A stretch of DNA of 64,000 nt, from positions 4,079,501 to 4,143,500 of the forward strand of contig JAEOAD010000888.1 of assembly GCA_036365145.1 (NCBI GenBank), read 5' to 3'. Under the pieces are notes generated by a model, which was not told the DNA's origin, made no database searches, and saw nothing but the letters and a program-made list of their open reading frames with translations. This document shows positions 1 to 33,911 of the stretch, piece after piece. The translations under genes and the position numbers were made by a program. The stretch is from Orientallactaga sibirica. Its lineage: Eukaryota > Chordata > Mammalia > Rodentia > Dipodidae. The stretch's first letter is position 1. Every line of letters starts with the position of its first letter.

Positions 1-2
1 AA

Positions 3-58
<56 letters not shown>

Positions 59-80
59 ATGTATGTATGTATGTATGTAT
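1..80. repeat. (TG)n followed by (TATG)n microsatellite
   Basis: TG dinucleotides run from 4 to about 42 and change into a TATG tetramer to 80. The array adjoins the 3' end of an antisense L1 fragment, so it may have grown from the L1 or SINE tail. Confidence 0.95.
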
Positions 81-365
81 TTTTGACAACTTCTTAATTG
101 TAGACAATATCCCATGGTATTTCCCTCCTTCCCCCCACTTTCCCCTCTGAAATGTCACTCTCCATCATATCCCCTCCCCCCTCTAAATCAGTCTCTATTT
201 TCAGTTTGATGTCATGATCTTTTCCTCCTATTATGATGGTCGTGTGCAGGTAGTGTCAGGTACTGTGAGGTCATGGATATCCAGGCCATTTTGTGTCTGG
301 AGGAGCACATTGTAAGGAGTCCTACCCTTCCTTTGGCTCTTACATTCTTGCTGCCCCCTCTTACA
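81..365 (-). mobile_element. LINE-1 3'-end fragment (antisense)
   Basis: On the minus strand this matches the 38705-39000 fragment closely: the segment with GACATCAAACTGA, the G-rich GGGGAGGGGATAT stretch and the end GACAATTAAGAAGTTGTC-like sequence. That G-rich tract and A-tail are typical of rodent L1 3' UTRs. No ORF2 coding sequence is intact. Confidence 0.75.
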
Positions 366-2092
366 CAACGGACCCCGTTTTTTTTTTGTTTGTTTGTTTT
401 TGTTTTTAAGGTAGGGTCTCACTCTAGCTCAGGCCGACCTGGAACCACTATGTAGTCTCAGGACAGTGATCCTCCTTACTTACCTCTGCCTCCTGAATGC
501 TGGGATTAAAGGCGTGTACCACCATGCCTGGCGCAGGAATTTCATTTTTTAATATTTATTTGTTAGAGAGAGAGAATGGGCAGGCTAGGGGCTCTAGCCA
601 CTACAAACGAACTTCAGATGCATGTACTGCTTTGTGCATCTGGCTTTATGTGGGTACTGGGGAACTGAACCTGGCTCCTTTGGCTTTGCCAGTAACCACC
701 TTAACTGTTAAGCCATCTCCAATCCTACATAGGAAATTTCTATAAATCGTCCATGTTATAAATTATTCAATATGCAAATTTTAATTTTGTATTCTGCTTT
801 AATAGTATAGAAAGAATTTTCTCTTATAAGTGATTTCATATTTTTAAGTATATTTTATTTATTTATTTATTTTAGAGAAAGAGGCAGAGAGAGAGAGAAT
901 GGGAGTGCCAGGGCCTCTAGCCACTGTAAGCTAATTCCAGACACGTGCGCCCCCTTGTGCATCTGGTTTACGTGGGTTCTGAAAGATCAAACCCAGGATC
1001 CTTTCGCTTTGCAGGAAACACCTTAACCACTAAGCCATCTCTCCAGCCCGAGTGATTTCATTTTATATTGTGAGAGGAACAGTTTTATTTTGCCATATTC
1101 CATGTTAGTTCTTTTTTTTGGGGGTGGGGGGTCAAGGTAGGGTTTCAGTCTAGCCCAGGCTGACCTGGAATTCACTATGGAGTGTCAGGGTGGCCTTGAA
1201 CTCATAGCAATCCTCCTACCTCTGCCTCCAAGTCCTGGGATTAAAGGTGTGTGCCACTAAGCCCGACCATTTTAGTATTTGTTTTTTTATGACCTCCATA
1301 TATCTAAACATGATTATAATCTCCTATCACCCTCACTTTCCCCTTTCCCTGTTGAATCTTCTTTATTCCAACTCATATTCTATTTTTTAATAACTTTTTT
1401 TTTTTTGCTTTTTCGAGGTAGGGTCTCACTCTGGCCTAGGCTGACCTGGAATTAACTATGTAGTCTCAGGGTGGCCTTGAACTCACGGCGATCCTCCTAC
1501 ATCTGCCTCCCCAGTGCTAGGATTAAAGGCATGCACCACCATGCCCAGCAATAACTTTTTTTTTTTAAGATTTTACTTTATTTGTTTATTTGAGACAGAG
1601 AGGAGGAGGAAGAAAGAGTGAGAATGGGCACGCCAGGGCCTATAGTCATTGCAAATGAACTCCAGATGCATGTATCACCATGTGCATCTGTCTTACGTTG
1701 GACCTGGAGAATTGAACCGGAGTCCTTAACCACTAAGCCATCTTTCCAGTCCCTCATATTCCTTTTCTTTTCTTTTTCTTTGTTTTGTTTTGTTTTGTTT
1801 TGTTTTGTTTTGTTTTGTTTGTTTTTCGAGGTAGGGTCTCACTGGAATTCACTATGTAGTCTCAGGGTGGCCTCGAACTCATGGTGATCCTCCTACCTCT
1901 GCCTCCCCAGGGTTTCTCACTACGCCCAGAACTTGACAATTTTGCAAGTCTAGCTAGCCCACTTACCTGGGGATCATCTTGAGTACTGGAATTATAAGCA
2001 ATGTAACCCAGCATCCTTGAAGGGGAAAGGGTATCAGAAGGTTCTGGTCAACGTAGAGTTTCTGAAGCCATTTCCTCTCCCCCTGCCCTCAT
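366..2092 (-). repeat. Antisense SINE block in SRCAP intron
   Basis: All SINEs are antisense to SRCAP. B1-like: 408-533, 1112-1267, 1390-1552, 1775-1925 (truncated). DIP-like (tRNA-derived): 545-735, 850-1049, 1560-1753. 1290-1380 may be a further L1 3'-UTR scrap (C-rich, CCCTCACTTTCCCC). 1926-2092 is unique sequence with no feature I can name. Confidence 0.75.
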
Positions 2093-2243
2093 AGTCTCAC
2101 TCTAGCCCAGGCTGACCTGGAGTTCACTATGTAATCTCAGTATCACCTTGAACTCACTACAATCCTTCTACCATTGCCAACTGAGTGCTGGGATTAAAAG
2201 TGTGTGCTATCATGCCAAGACGTTTATTTTGTTTTTCTTTTGC

Positions 2244-2280
<37 letters not shown>

Positions 2281-2613
2281 TATATGTTTTTCAAGGTAGG
2301 GTCTCACTCTAGCTCAGGCTGACCTGGAATTTACCATGTAGTCTCAGGGTGGCCTCGGAACTCACAGACATCCTCCTACCTTTGCCTCCCAAGTGCTGGG
2401 ATTAAAGGGGTGCACCACTATGCCTGGCTTATATTCTTTTTTTTTTTTTTTCCTTTGGTTTTTTTGAGGTAGGGTCTCACTCTGGCCCAGGCTGACCTGG
2501 AATTAACTATGTAGTCTCAGAGTGGTCCTGAACTCACGGGGATCCTCCTACCTTTGCCTTCCCAAGTACTAGGATTAAAGGCGTGTGCCCTTCTATAGGG
2601 TTTTTGCTTTTTC

Positions 2614-2650
<37 letters not shown>

Positions 2651-3105
2651 TTTTTTTGGTTTTTCGAGATAGGGTCTCACTCTGGTCCAGGCTGACCTGG
2701 AATTAACTATGTAGTCTCAGGGTGGCCTCAAACTCTTAGCGATCCTCCTACCTCAGGCGTGCGCCACCACGCCCGGCTGGGTTTTTTTTTTTTTTCTTTT
2801 TTGGTTTTGCAAGGTAGAGTCTCACTCTGGTCCAGGCTGACCTGGAATTAACTATGTAGTCTCAGGGTGACCTCGAACTCTCGGCGATCCTCCTACCTCT
2901 GCCTCCCAAGTGCTGGGATTAAAGGCGTGTGCCACCACGCCCGGCTTTGGGTTTTTGGTTTTTCGGGGTATAATCTCACTGTGCCCATGCTGACCTGGAA
3001 TTCACTATGTAGTCTCAGGGTGGCCTGGAACTCTCAGCCATCCTCCTGCCTCTGCTTCCCAAGTGCTGGGATTAAAGGTGTGCGCCACCACACCCAACTT
3101 CTATA
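2093..3105 (-). repeat. Head-to-tail array of six B1 SINEs (antisense)
   Basis: Six B1-like copies in the same orientation, each with its own T-run: 2093-2220 (old), 2230-2430, 2440-2595, 2608-2780 (internal deletion), 2781-2946, 2947-3100. The array ends 60 bp before the SRCAP exon at 3167. Confidence 0.85.
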
Positions 3106-3166
3106 GGGTTTTTATTTGAACTCTTGAGTGTACTGATTATTTTCTGTCCTGTTATTTCCTCCCTAG

Positions 3167-20898
<17,732 letters not shown>

Positions 20899-21285
20899 GT
20901 GGGCTGCCCCTCCATCTAGGTATCCCACCATAGCCGCTGTCCCTCCATGACCAGGCCTGACTCTGTTAACCACTACTTGAAGTCTTGAGGGGAAAAGCCT
21001 CCAAGGAGACATAGGGACCTTCTCCCTTCTTTTCACCAAAGTAGGGGGTAGGTAACTGGTTGTCATGGAAACGGGGCTCATCACAACCCCCTTCTCTCCT
21101 ATCCCACATAGCTGGGCAGTGTTAAGGGTGGCAAGATAGTCTCTGTCCCCACCCCCTTGTACTTGATTCCCAAGATATCTTTCACAGCTCCACACTCTTA
21201 GGAAAAAGGGGAGGGGCTTCTCTATAATGAGTTTTTTTTTTTTTTTTTTAAGAAGAAAAAATAATAAACATAGTTTCTGTACAAG
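20899..21285 (+). other. SRCAP: SRCAP 3' UTR
   Basis: Repeat-free sequence from the stop codon to about 17 bp beyond the AATAAA. It has a T-run at 21232-21249. The 3' end position is inferred from the signal, not observed. Confidence 0.75.
21263..21268 (+). promoter_or_regulatory. SRCAP: Poly(A) signal of SRCAP
   Basis: A canonical AATAAA 365 bp after the SRCAP stop codon. It is followed within 40 bp by G/T-rich sequence (GTGTAAGG, TCTGGTCTGG) suited to a downstream element. Confidence 0.8.
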
Positions 21286-21780
21286 CATCCGTGTAAGGAG
21301 GCTTCTGATTTTCTGGTCTGGTGGAGGGTTGGGTGGGAAATTGGGAATCATTTTTCTCCTCTCCCTCTTGGAAAGACTAATACTTGATCTCTAAACCCAG
21401 GATTGTATACCTTTGAGGCAGAACTCTTTCCCACTAAAGCAAAGGGAAAATCAGTAATTCTGACCTGGTAGGATGTTTCCCTAGAGCCTCAGTTTTAATC
21501 ACTCAGACAGTTCTCCTGATTGCTGGACTTCCCTCGACTCTCCCAATACCTCAGCCTTCCCTTCTTTTAACCCTCTTGCTCAGGTGCTTTCACTCCTTTC
21601 TTCAGAAGGCAGACATCCTACTCCATTTGCTTTATCCCATGGCCCTCCTCTGCTCTCCATGTAGCCAAACTGGTTTGAGTTGGCCACACCCCTTCCCAGC
21701 TCCCTGGGCTCTTCACATGGTGACTGGCCATCCAACCCCACCTTGGCTTGGCTTGGAGCCCTGAGTCAGCTTCATCTCTA
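21286..21780. other. Repeat-free SRCAP-TMEM265 spacer
   Basis: About 500 bp with no SINE, although SINEs fill most other non-coding sequence here. It is C/T-rich, with a perfect TGAGTCA (AP-1-type) site at 21762-21768. It probably contains the TMEM265 promoter; I see no open frame that looks coding. Confidence 0.4.
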
Positions 21781-21839
21781 CCCAAGCCAAATCAAACCTG
21801 AGGCAGGAGCCGAAACAGTCCATCAAAGCTTATAGCCAG
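21781..21839 (+). other. TMEM265: Possible non-coding first exon of TMEM265
   Basis: A strong donor, CAG|GTAAGA, sits at 21839/21840. The coding exon of TMEM265 begins just after an acceptor at 23130-23131, so a 5' untranslated exon must exist upstream. The 5' boundary given here is arbitrary; no transcript evidence is available. Confidence 0.3.
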
Positions 21840-25910
<4,071 letters not shown>

Positions 25911-26211
25911 CACTGGGTGGCCTCTTCTGTGAGTCAGCCAAGACCTGGATCCAGCCCAACAATGCGACATTGCTCAGTTCTGGTGACAGCAGTAGCCCTT
26001 GCTGGTTGCAAAGATGTGGTCTCTCTGAAGGGCCTTTGGAAGAGCTCATGTAGCCTTTATAAAAGCACCTGAGACTGAGGGGAGGTCATGCCCACTCTGT
26101 TCTTTCATGCTGTCCCACCTTCTGTCTCCTATGCTCCTCCATCTTAGGGCCTCCATTCAGAGGAGGGGTTGAAGACCAGGCTTGATTTTTAATAATTAGA
26201 AATTGTTTTAT

Positions 26212-26217
26212 AATAAA
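26212..26217 (+). promoter_or_regulatory. TMEM265: Poly(A) signal of TMEM265
   Basis: AATAAA about 300 bp after the TMEM265 stop codon, followed by T/G-rich sequence. The 3' UTR (25911 to about 26235) contains no SINE. Confidence 0.8.
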
Positions 26218-26235
26218 AGCCTTTTTTGTTGATGA

Positions 26236-27192
26236 AATGCTTTTGTCTAATTGTTCTTTTTCTTGCTTTCCCTTGGGCCCTTGGTAAGGGCTAGACTGGG
26301 TATCTGATTGATCACTTAAGTTTGGCCTATAATTTCTACCTAGGAACTCCATGAAAAGGATTTTTTTCTTCTTCTTCTAGAAGTTTCTCTTGAAAAATCT
26401 CTACCTTCACATACTAGTGAAGACCCTCAGGTCACAGGAAGAATAGAAGTAGTTACTGTTTTATTTATTGCTAGGCTTCGTTCTGTGTGCACATTTCTTC
26501 AGTCCTCACAATGACTCAGTGTCATGGCTCTCACTTTTAGTTGAAAAAATGGGCACAGATTTGCCCAAGGTCTTTCAGCTAGTAAATAACCTACGTAGTA
26601 TTGAGTCCAGACAGTCTTGATTCCAAAGCTAAATGAGGAGTGAAAAGGTAAGATATCAGAAGCAATCACTCTGTATTTGGGCATTTGTATGATTAAATGA
26701 ATTTTATATTTTTTGGGGGGGACTCCTGATATATATATATTTATTTTTGGTTCTTCAAGGTAGGGTCTTACTCTAGCCCAGGCTAACCTGAAATTCACTC
26801 TGTAATCTCAGGGTAGCCTTGAACTCACAAGCATTCCTCCTACCCCAGCCTCCTAAATGCTGAGATTAAAGCCATGTGCCACCAAGCCTGGCCTTCTTGA
26901 TAATTTTTTTTTTTTTTTTTTTTTTTTTTTGAGGTAGGGTTTCACTCCAGCTCAGGCCGACCTGGAATTCACTATGTAGTCTCAGGGTGGCCTCAAACTC
27001 ACAGCCATCCTCCTACCTCTGCCTCCCGAGCACTGGAATTAAAGGCGTGCGCCCAGCCTGAGTGTGTGTGTGTGTTTTGAATGTTTGTGTATATTCATGT
27101 TAGTATGGATGCATATGTGTGTGTTGTGCAGGTGAGTGTGCATTGTATGTTCAGAGGTCAACGTCAGGTATCTTCATCAATGGCTTTGCATC

Positions 27193-27232
<40 letters not shown>

Positions 27233-28135
27233 AGACTGGGTCTTGCTCTCTCAACTGCTCTCTTAACCTAGAGCTCACTTATACAGCTAGACAAGCTAAC
27301 TAGCAAGCCCTAGGGATCCACCTGTCTACCTATCCAACACTGGGATTATAGAGCACATGCCCACCACACCTGGCATTTTCTGTGGTTACTGGGTCCTTGT
27401 GCTTGAATGTCAAGCCCTCTGCACATTGTGTCCATTGAGCTACCTCCCCAGCCCCTAGTTTAGGTTTTGAGTCAAAATTTCATATTGCCTAGGCTTGCCT
27501 CCACCCTGCTATGTAGTCAAAGCTAGTCTCAAATTTCTGATTCTCCTGTCTTCACCTCCCAAATACTAGGATTACTGGTTTGTACCACCACATCTGACTG
27601 TGGATTTTGTTTTGTGAGGCAAGGTCTCACTAGGTAGTTGAGGCTGGACTTCTTAAACTTGACGTCTTACTGCCTCTGGAATGCTAGGATTAAACCACGC
27701 CCAGCTTAAACATTTTTTTAAATAGGAGCTATCTTTTTTAAATATATTTTATTCATTTACTTATTTGAGAGAGAGAAATAGGTGGGGGGGAGGGAGAGAA
27801 AATGGGTGCACCAGGGCCTCCAGCCATGCAAACAAACTCCAGATGCATTCACCCCTTTGTGCATCTGGTTGATGTGGGTCCTGGAGAATTGAACTGGGAT
27901 CCTTTAGCTTTGCAAGCAGACACCTTAAGTGCTAAGCCATCTCTCCAGCCCTAGCTTAAATTTTTTTTTTTTGTTTGTTTTTTTTTTTGTTTGTTTTTCG
28001 AGGTAGGGTCTCACTCTGGCCCAGGCTGACCTGGAATTAACTATGTAGTCTCAGGGTGGCCTCGAACTCACAGCGATCCTCCTACCTCTGCCTCCCGAGT
28101 GCTGGGATTAAAGGCGTGCGCCACCACGCCCAGCT
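26236..28135. repeat. TMEM265-PHKG2 intergenic, segment 1
   Basis: 26236-26735 is unique. Antisense B1-like: 26740-26895, 26905-27058, 27460-27710 (two old copies), 27960-28135. A TG-rich stretch: 27061-27135. A B4-type composite (B1 plus tRNA part, antisense): 27228-27455, next to a T-run of about 33. Antisense DIP-like: 27730-27950. No gene seen. Confidence 0.65.
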
Positions 28136-30485
28136 TTAAAATATTTTTTAAACAGTGAAGCATAGGAAACCTGGGAGATGGCTCAACAATTAAAGGTATT
28201 TGCTTGTAAAGCCTGCTGGCCCAGGTAAAATTTCCCAATATCCATTTAAAGCTGCTCGAAGGCCAGACTAATTTGCAGAAGTAACAGACCCTGTCTCTGA
28301 TAATTCCTCTTACTACCACCACATGCACATAAACACATTTAAAATGAATACATTAAAAATTTTTTGCTGGGCGACACCTTTAGTCCCAGCACTTGGGAGA
28401 CAGAGGTAGGAGGATTGCTGAGAGTTCAAGGCCAGCCTGAGACTACATAGTGAATTCCAGGTCGGCCTGGGCTAAAGCAAGACCCTACCTTGAAAAACAA
28501 ACAAACTTTTTTTTACCCTGTGAAGTATATCCCACAGATAGCTTCCTAAACAAATACACAGTTTAAATTAACACAAAGCCAGCATCTGAAAACCACCAGC
28601 CAAATTGGATCATTGCCATTACTCCAAACCCTTTTTATATTCTTTTTTTTTTTTAATTGCCAAGTGGGGCTGGAGAGATGGCTTAGCGGTTAAGGTGTTT
28701 GTCTGCAAAGCCAAAAGACCTTGGTTCAACTCCCCAGGACCCATTAAGCCAGATGTACAAGGGGGCACAAGTGTCTGGAGTTTGTTTGCAGTGGCTGGAG
28801 GCCCTGACGCACCCACATGCTCTCTCTGTCTGCCTCTTTCTCTCTCTCACTCTCTCAAATAAATAAATAATTTTTAACAAATTGCCAAGTATAGTGGTGT
28901 ACACCTTTAATCACAGCACTTGGGAGGTAGAGGTAGGATTGCCAAGAGTTCAAGGCCACCCTGAGACTACATAGTGAATTCCAGATCAGTCAACTTATAG
29001 TGATCCTCCTACCTCGGCTTCCTAAGTGCTCATCTGGTCTTAATTCATCTGTCCCTAACCCCATGTTCTGATTGCACCCGATTTAGTTAATACTAGCCAC
29101 ACCTCCAAATTCCATCATACCTCTACTTTGGAATTCTTCCATTCTGTACAGAAACCACGAGGCACTGACTTCACCCCAAACTCAATGGGGATTTTCGGCT
29201 TTGTGGCCACTCCCATGCGCCTGGCTCCTCTCCTAGTATCCTTTAACCTGCTGTTAACAAAAATTTATTTGCTCGCCAGGTGTGGTGGGCACATACCTTT
29301 AATCCCATCACTTGGGAGGCAGAGGTAGGAGGATCACCATGAGTTTGAGGCCATCCTGAGACTACATAGTGAATTCCAAGTCAGCCTGGACTAGAGTGAA
29401 AAACCTACCTGGAAATAAAACAAAAAAAAAATGTACTTGTATGTGTGCATGCATGTGTGGTGTATGGGTGTGCCAGGGTCTCTTGATGCTGCAAGCAAAA
29501 CCTGTCTGCCTTTACATGGGTGCTGGGGAATGGGGCCTGGGCCAACAGGCTTTATAAGCAAGCACCTTTAACCATATAGCCATCTCCCCAGGTCCATCTG
29601 GTAAAATTTTTGTTTTGTTTTGTTTTTCGAGGTAGGGTCTCACTCTGATCCAGGCTGACCTAGAATTCACTATGTAGTCTCAGGGTGGCCTCAAACTCTC
29701 AGTGATCCTCCTACCTCTGCCTCCCAAGTGCTGGGATTAAAGGTGTGCGCCACCACGCCCGGCTTACAATGAGAACTTTAAAACAGTCAAGTCAGAAATT
29801 GCAGAAGACACAAGGAAATGGAAAGACAGCCCCTGGTGGCTGAACCATCTCTGCAACGCATATGTATTATTTTTGTTTTTACTCTTGACATTTTGAGATT
29901 GATCATTATTCAGTATAAATTTCATTGCTATATGTTATGTGAATATATCGTTTATTCACTTTGGAGATATTTTCAGTTCAGGGATAGTATATATCATGCT
30001 ACTATGGATACTATTGTACATGTTTCTTGGAGTTCATGTGCTGAAGTTACAGAATTTTTGTTTGCATTACCATAATTCAGGACCCAGTAGATCACGTAAA
30101 CAAACACTGAAGAAATATGGAATGAGCTGGGCGTGGTGGCGCATGCCTTTAATCCCAGCACTCAGGAGGCAGAGGTAGGAGGATCACCATGAGTTCAAGG
30201 CCACCCTGAGACTACAAAGTTAATTCCAGGTCAGCCTGGGCCAGAGTGGTGAGACCCTACCTTGAAAACCAAAAAAACAAACAACAACAAAAAAAAATAT
30301 GGGCTGACTATGTTCAGTGTACCAAAGTGGCCTAATGGGGCTGGGGAGATTTCTCAGCAGTCCAAGGTACTTACTTGCAAAGCCTATCAACCCTGGTTCA
30401 ATTCCTTAGCACTTAGGTAAGCCAGACAAAAATTGTAGCTCTTGCATCTGATGTTTGGTTGCAGTGTCAAGAGCCCCTAGTACAC

Positions 30486-30533
<48 letters not shown>

Positions 30534-30800
30534 TAAAATTGATTTTACAAAGCCAGACATTAATCCCAGTACTTGCTGTGAGTTCAAGGCCACCCTGAGA
30601 CTACATAGTGAATTCTAGGTCAGCCTGGGCTAGAGTGAGACCCTATCTTGAAACACACACACACACACACTAAAGCCAGGCTTGGTGCCTTATACCTTTA
30701 ATCCCAACACTTGGGGGACTGAGATAGGAGTTCAAGGCCAGCCTGGACTACAGAGTGAGTTACAGGTCAGTTTGGCCTAGAGTATGACTCTGCCTCATAA
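28136..30800. repeat. TMEM265-PHKG2 intergenic, segment 2
   Basis: Sense B1-like: 28365-28505, 28885-29000, 29272-29425, 30126-30290, 30550-30660, 30675-30800. Sense DIP-like: 28660-28870, 30335-30485. Antisense: DIP-like 29430-29600 (partial), B1 29605-29765. 29000-29260 is unique. 29766-30125 is AT-rich, and CTACTATGGATACTATTGTA near its end recalls an old L1-type fragment (weak). No gene seen. Confidence 0.6.
30489..30530. repeat. (AC)n microsatellite
   Basis: 21 AC units placed between a DIP-like body and its AAATAAA tail. Confidence 0.95.
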
Positions 30801-33635
30801 AACAGACTGCCCTTTTTGTTATGTGACTTTTGGAGAGATGTGCACAAGCACCTGTTACCCTAGATAGAGTACAAATGAGAAAGGAAATTATTCAAGTCTA
30901 GCTTGGTAAACCAGTGAGCTTACTGGAGTTACTGGTAGTAGTGGTGACTCAAAGGCAGCTGTATCACCAAAATGCCTAGTCCAGCATGGATGATGTCGTG
31001 AAAGCTGCATCTGTGGAGCTCCCTGTACAACCTGTAGGCAGCTCCACTGAAGAATTTTCCTTCTCAGAAATTGTTTAGTGCTTATACAGCTTGTGGCAAG
31101 GGCCTTATGAGTCTTAGAACCTTCTAAGCTTTCCCAGGCTTGTAAGTTTCAAGAACTTCCTAAGTCTCCTAAGTTTTGTTAGCTTCTTGAGTCATGTGAG
31201 CCTCCCTTTAGCAAGGAATATTTCAGTTATTAATAGCTGAGGGACTGGAGAAATTGCTTAGTGGTTAAGGCACTAGCCTGAGAAGCCTAAGGCTCCATGT
31301 TTGACTCTGTAGATTCCACATAAGACAGATGCACAAAGGTGAGGCAAGTGCAAGGTTGCACATCCCCACTAAGTGACACAAGCATCTGGAGTTTGATTTC
31401 AGTAGCTGAGGCTGGGCATGGTGATGCATGCCTTTAATCCCAGCACTTGGAATGCAGGCAGAAGTAGGAGGATTACCATGAGTTCAAGGCCACCCTAAGG
31501 TTACATAGTGAATTCCAGATCAGCCTGAGTTAGAATGAGAACCTACCTGGAAAAACAAACAAAAACAAGAAAGAAAGAGAAATAAATAAAAGCTGGGCAT
31601 AGTGTTGCACAACTTTAATCCCCAGTACTCACCATGAGTTCAGGGCCACCCTGAGACTACCTAGTGAATTCCAGGTCAGCCTGGGCTGCAGCGAGACCTT
31701 ACCTTGAAAAAAAAGAAAGAAAGAAAGAAATAGCTACATAGCATTCCATCTGTTTCTCTAGTTGTCACATTCTCTGTCCTATTTTCTCATCCTTCCTTGA
31801 GCCTTTGGAGTGAGTGATTAGGAGGCCTGATTTTCTTTCATTTATGGCTGAGAAAATTGGGCTACTATGCCACAGCAACAATCACTTTTTAGTAGTTTGA
31901 GTGGTTATGAGTGCTCATAGAGATTACCATCCACTGAAAGAAAAATTACTTCCTTTCATGACTAAGTCTGACAGCAGCAAGTTTTCCTTCAGCAGTTCAC
32001 ACATTTGATCTTACAAAACCCAGCAAGCAAGGGGATTAGTCCCAGCCTGATTTCTGCATGTCCTGCAACCAAAGTGTATTCACTTTCAGTGGTTTTTCTA
32101 GCAGCTGGCTAGCCAACAGGTTCTTCTCCATCCAATAATGAATTAGGACATGAGAAAACAGCTGTAGTAAGGTGGAAGTAAGAATTTATTGAGAGGGGGC
32201 CAGGCATGGTGGTACACGCCTTTAATCACAGCATTTTGGGAAGCCAAGATAATTAGGATTGCCATGAGTTGGGGGCCACCCTGAGACTAGAGGTAATTCC
32301 AGGTCAGCTTGGGCTAGAGCTAGACCCTACCTCGAAAAACAAAAATAAATAAAAAGAATTTACGTATAGGAAAGCTTCCTCTGGAATAGGGAGGATCCTA
32401 ACCAGGTTGTGTCTAACTGTGGAAGGGGTTTTTACTGTTTTGGAATGTCCTTTCCATTTTCCTCCTCCATCCCTGGATTGTCTTTAGGCAATGCAGGTTC
32501 TGATCCCATGCTGTTTCAGGGTTCGCAGTTGGGTCCCCTGCCTTAGTCCATGTCCCACCTTGGTCTACACAGGACATTCAGCCTAGCAGTCAAACTTGTT
32601 ATCTTGGGGAAACAGAAACCATGTGTTGGAACTCTGGACCTGACAACTGGATCTGATGTCATCCTGGAGCTAGGAAATGTGGGGAAAGATCTGAGCTAGA
32701 CAGATGTCATCCTGATCTCTCTTAGGTACCCACCATCTTGGAGCCTCCAGGGCCATGGGTCTGTTTTTGTTTTGGATTTTTAAGGTAGGGTCGGCTCTAG
32801 CCAAGCTGACCTGAAATTCACTATGTAGTCTCAAACTGTCCTCAAACTCAAAGTGATACTCCTACCTCAGCCTCCAGACTGCTGGGATTAAAGGCGTGTG
32901 CCACCACATCTGGCTGGTCTCATTTTCAAGTAGAGACTTAGCATATAATTTTGACATGCATCTAACAGGCCTTTATGATTTGTGGTGTTGGACCCTTGGG
33001 AGGCTTCCTGGTGTGACAACTCATGGAGAAATAAACCATCGTTGACACTGATTTTCATCTAAAAACCGTATCATTCCTGGAGTGTCTTGTTGACATGCTT
33101 TAGTTAGAGGTTTTTTTCTTTGTTTTGTTTTTTGAGGTTTACCCAGGTTGACCTGGAATTAACTGTGTAGTCTTGGGTGGCCTTGAACTCACAGCAATCT
33201 TCCTAGCTCTGCCTCCTGAGTACTAGAATTAAAGGTGTGCACCACCATGTCAGGCTAGTTGCAGTTTTTACTGTCCTTTCAGATGCTTTCCAAATCTGTA
33301 AGACATTCTAGGGTTAGCATTACATAATAATATAATAATAATAACATTTTAAAAGAGTATGTGGGCAGAATCCCTGAAGACCCACTACAATCCATTTCAA
33401 GCAACTTTTAATTGGTCTTAGGATTCAGCAGTTAAGGGATCCAAAGACATTAGCAAGGTCCAGTACAGCATGAAAAAGTCCCATCACTTGAATCACTTGT
33501 TTCATCAGAACAGTGTTGGAGCTGAGTGTGATTGTACATGTGATTAGTCCAAGCATTCCTGAAGTAGGAAGATCAACATGAGTTCAAGACCACTCTCGGC
33601 TTGAGTATGACCTTGCTTCAAAAAAAAAAAAAAAA
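30801..33635. other. TMEM265-PHKG2 intergenic, segment 3 (low SINE density)
   Basis: Sense SINEs: DIP-like 31240-31400, B1 31405-31560, 31590-31715, 32197-32350, 33520-33620 (partial). Antisense B1: 32770-32915, 33120-33260. The remaining stretches (30801-31240, 31730-32195, 32350-32770, 32916-33110, 33260-33520) are not SINE. 32920-33060 contains an AATAAA after TCATGGAG and may be the end of an old LTR, but I cannot classify it. No coding potential seen. Confidence 0.5.
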
Positions 33636-33723
33636 AAAAAGGCTGGGCATGGTGGCGCATGCCTTTAATCCCAGCACTTGGGAGGCAGAGGTAGGAGGAT
33701 TGCTGTGAGTTCGAGGCCACCCT

Positions 33724-33804
33724 GAGAGAAAGAAAGTTAAAGAAAATTCCAGGAAAGAAAGAAAGGAAAGAAAGAAAGAAAGAAAGAAAAAAAAAAGAAA
33801 AAAA

Positions 33805-33863
<59 letters not shown>

Positions 33864-33910
33864 GAAAGAAAGAAAGAAAGGGAAGGAAAGAAAGAAAAAA
33901 AAAAAAAACA
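33724..33910. repeat. (GAAA)n / A-G purine tract
   Basis: About 180 bp of GAAA units with A-run interruptions. It starts inside the 3' half of a sense B1 (33640-33735). Confidence 0.95.
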
Positions 33911-33911
33911 G

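Noticed and set aside
29818..30178. Open frames of 79-85 codons rich in Ile, Tyr and Phe
   Set aside because: AT-rich sequence with a faint resemblance to an old L1, running into a B1. No initiation context, splice partner or family match seen.
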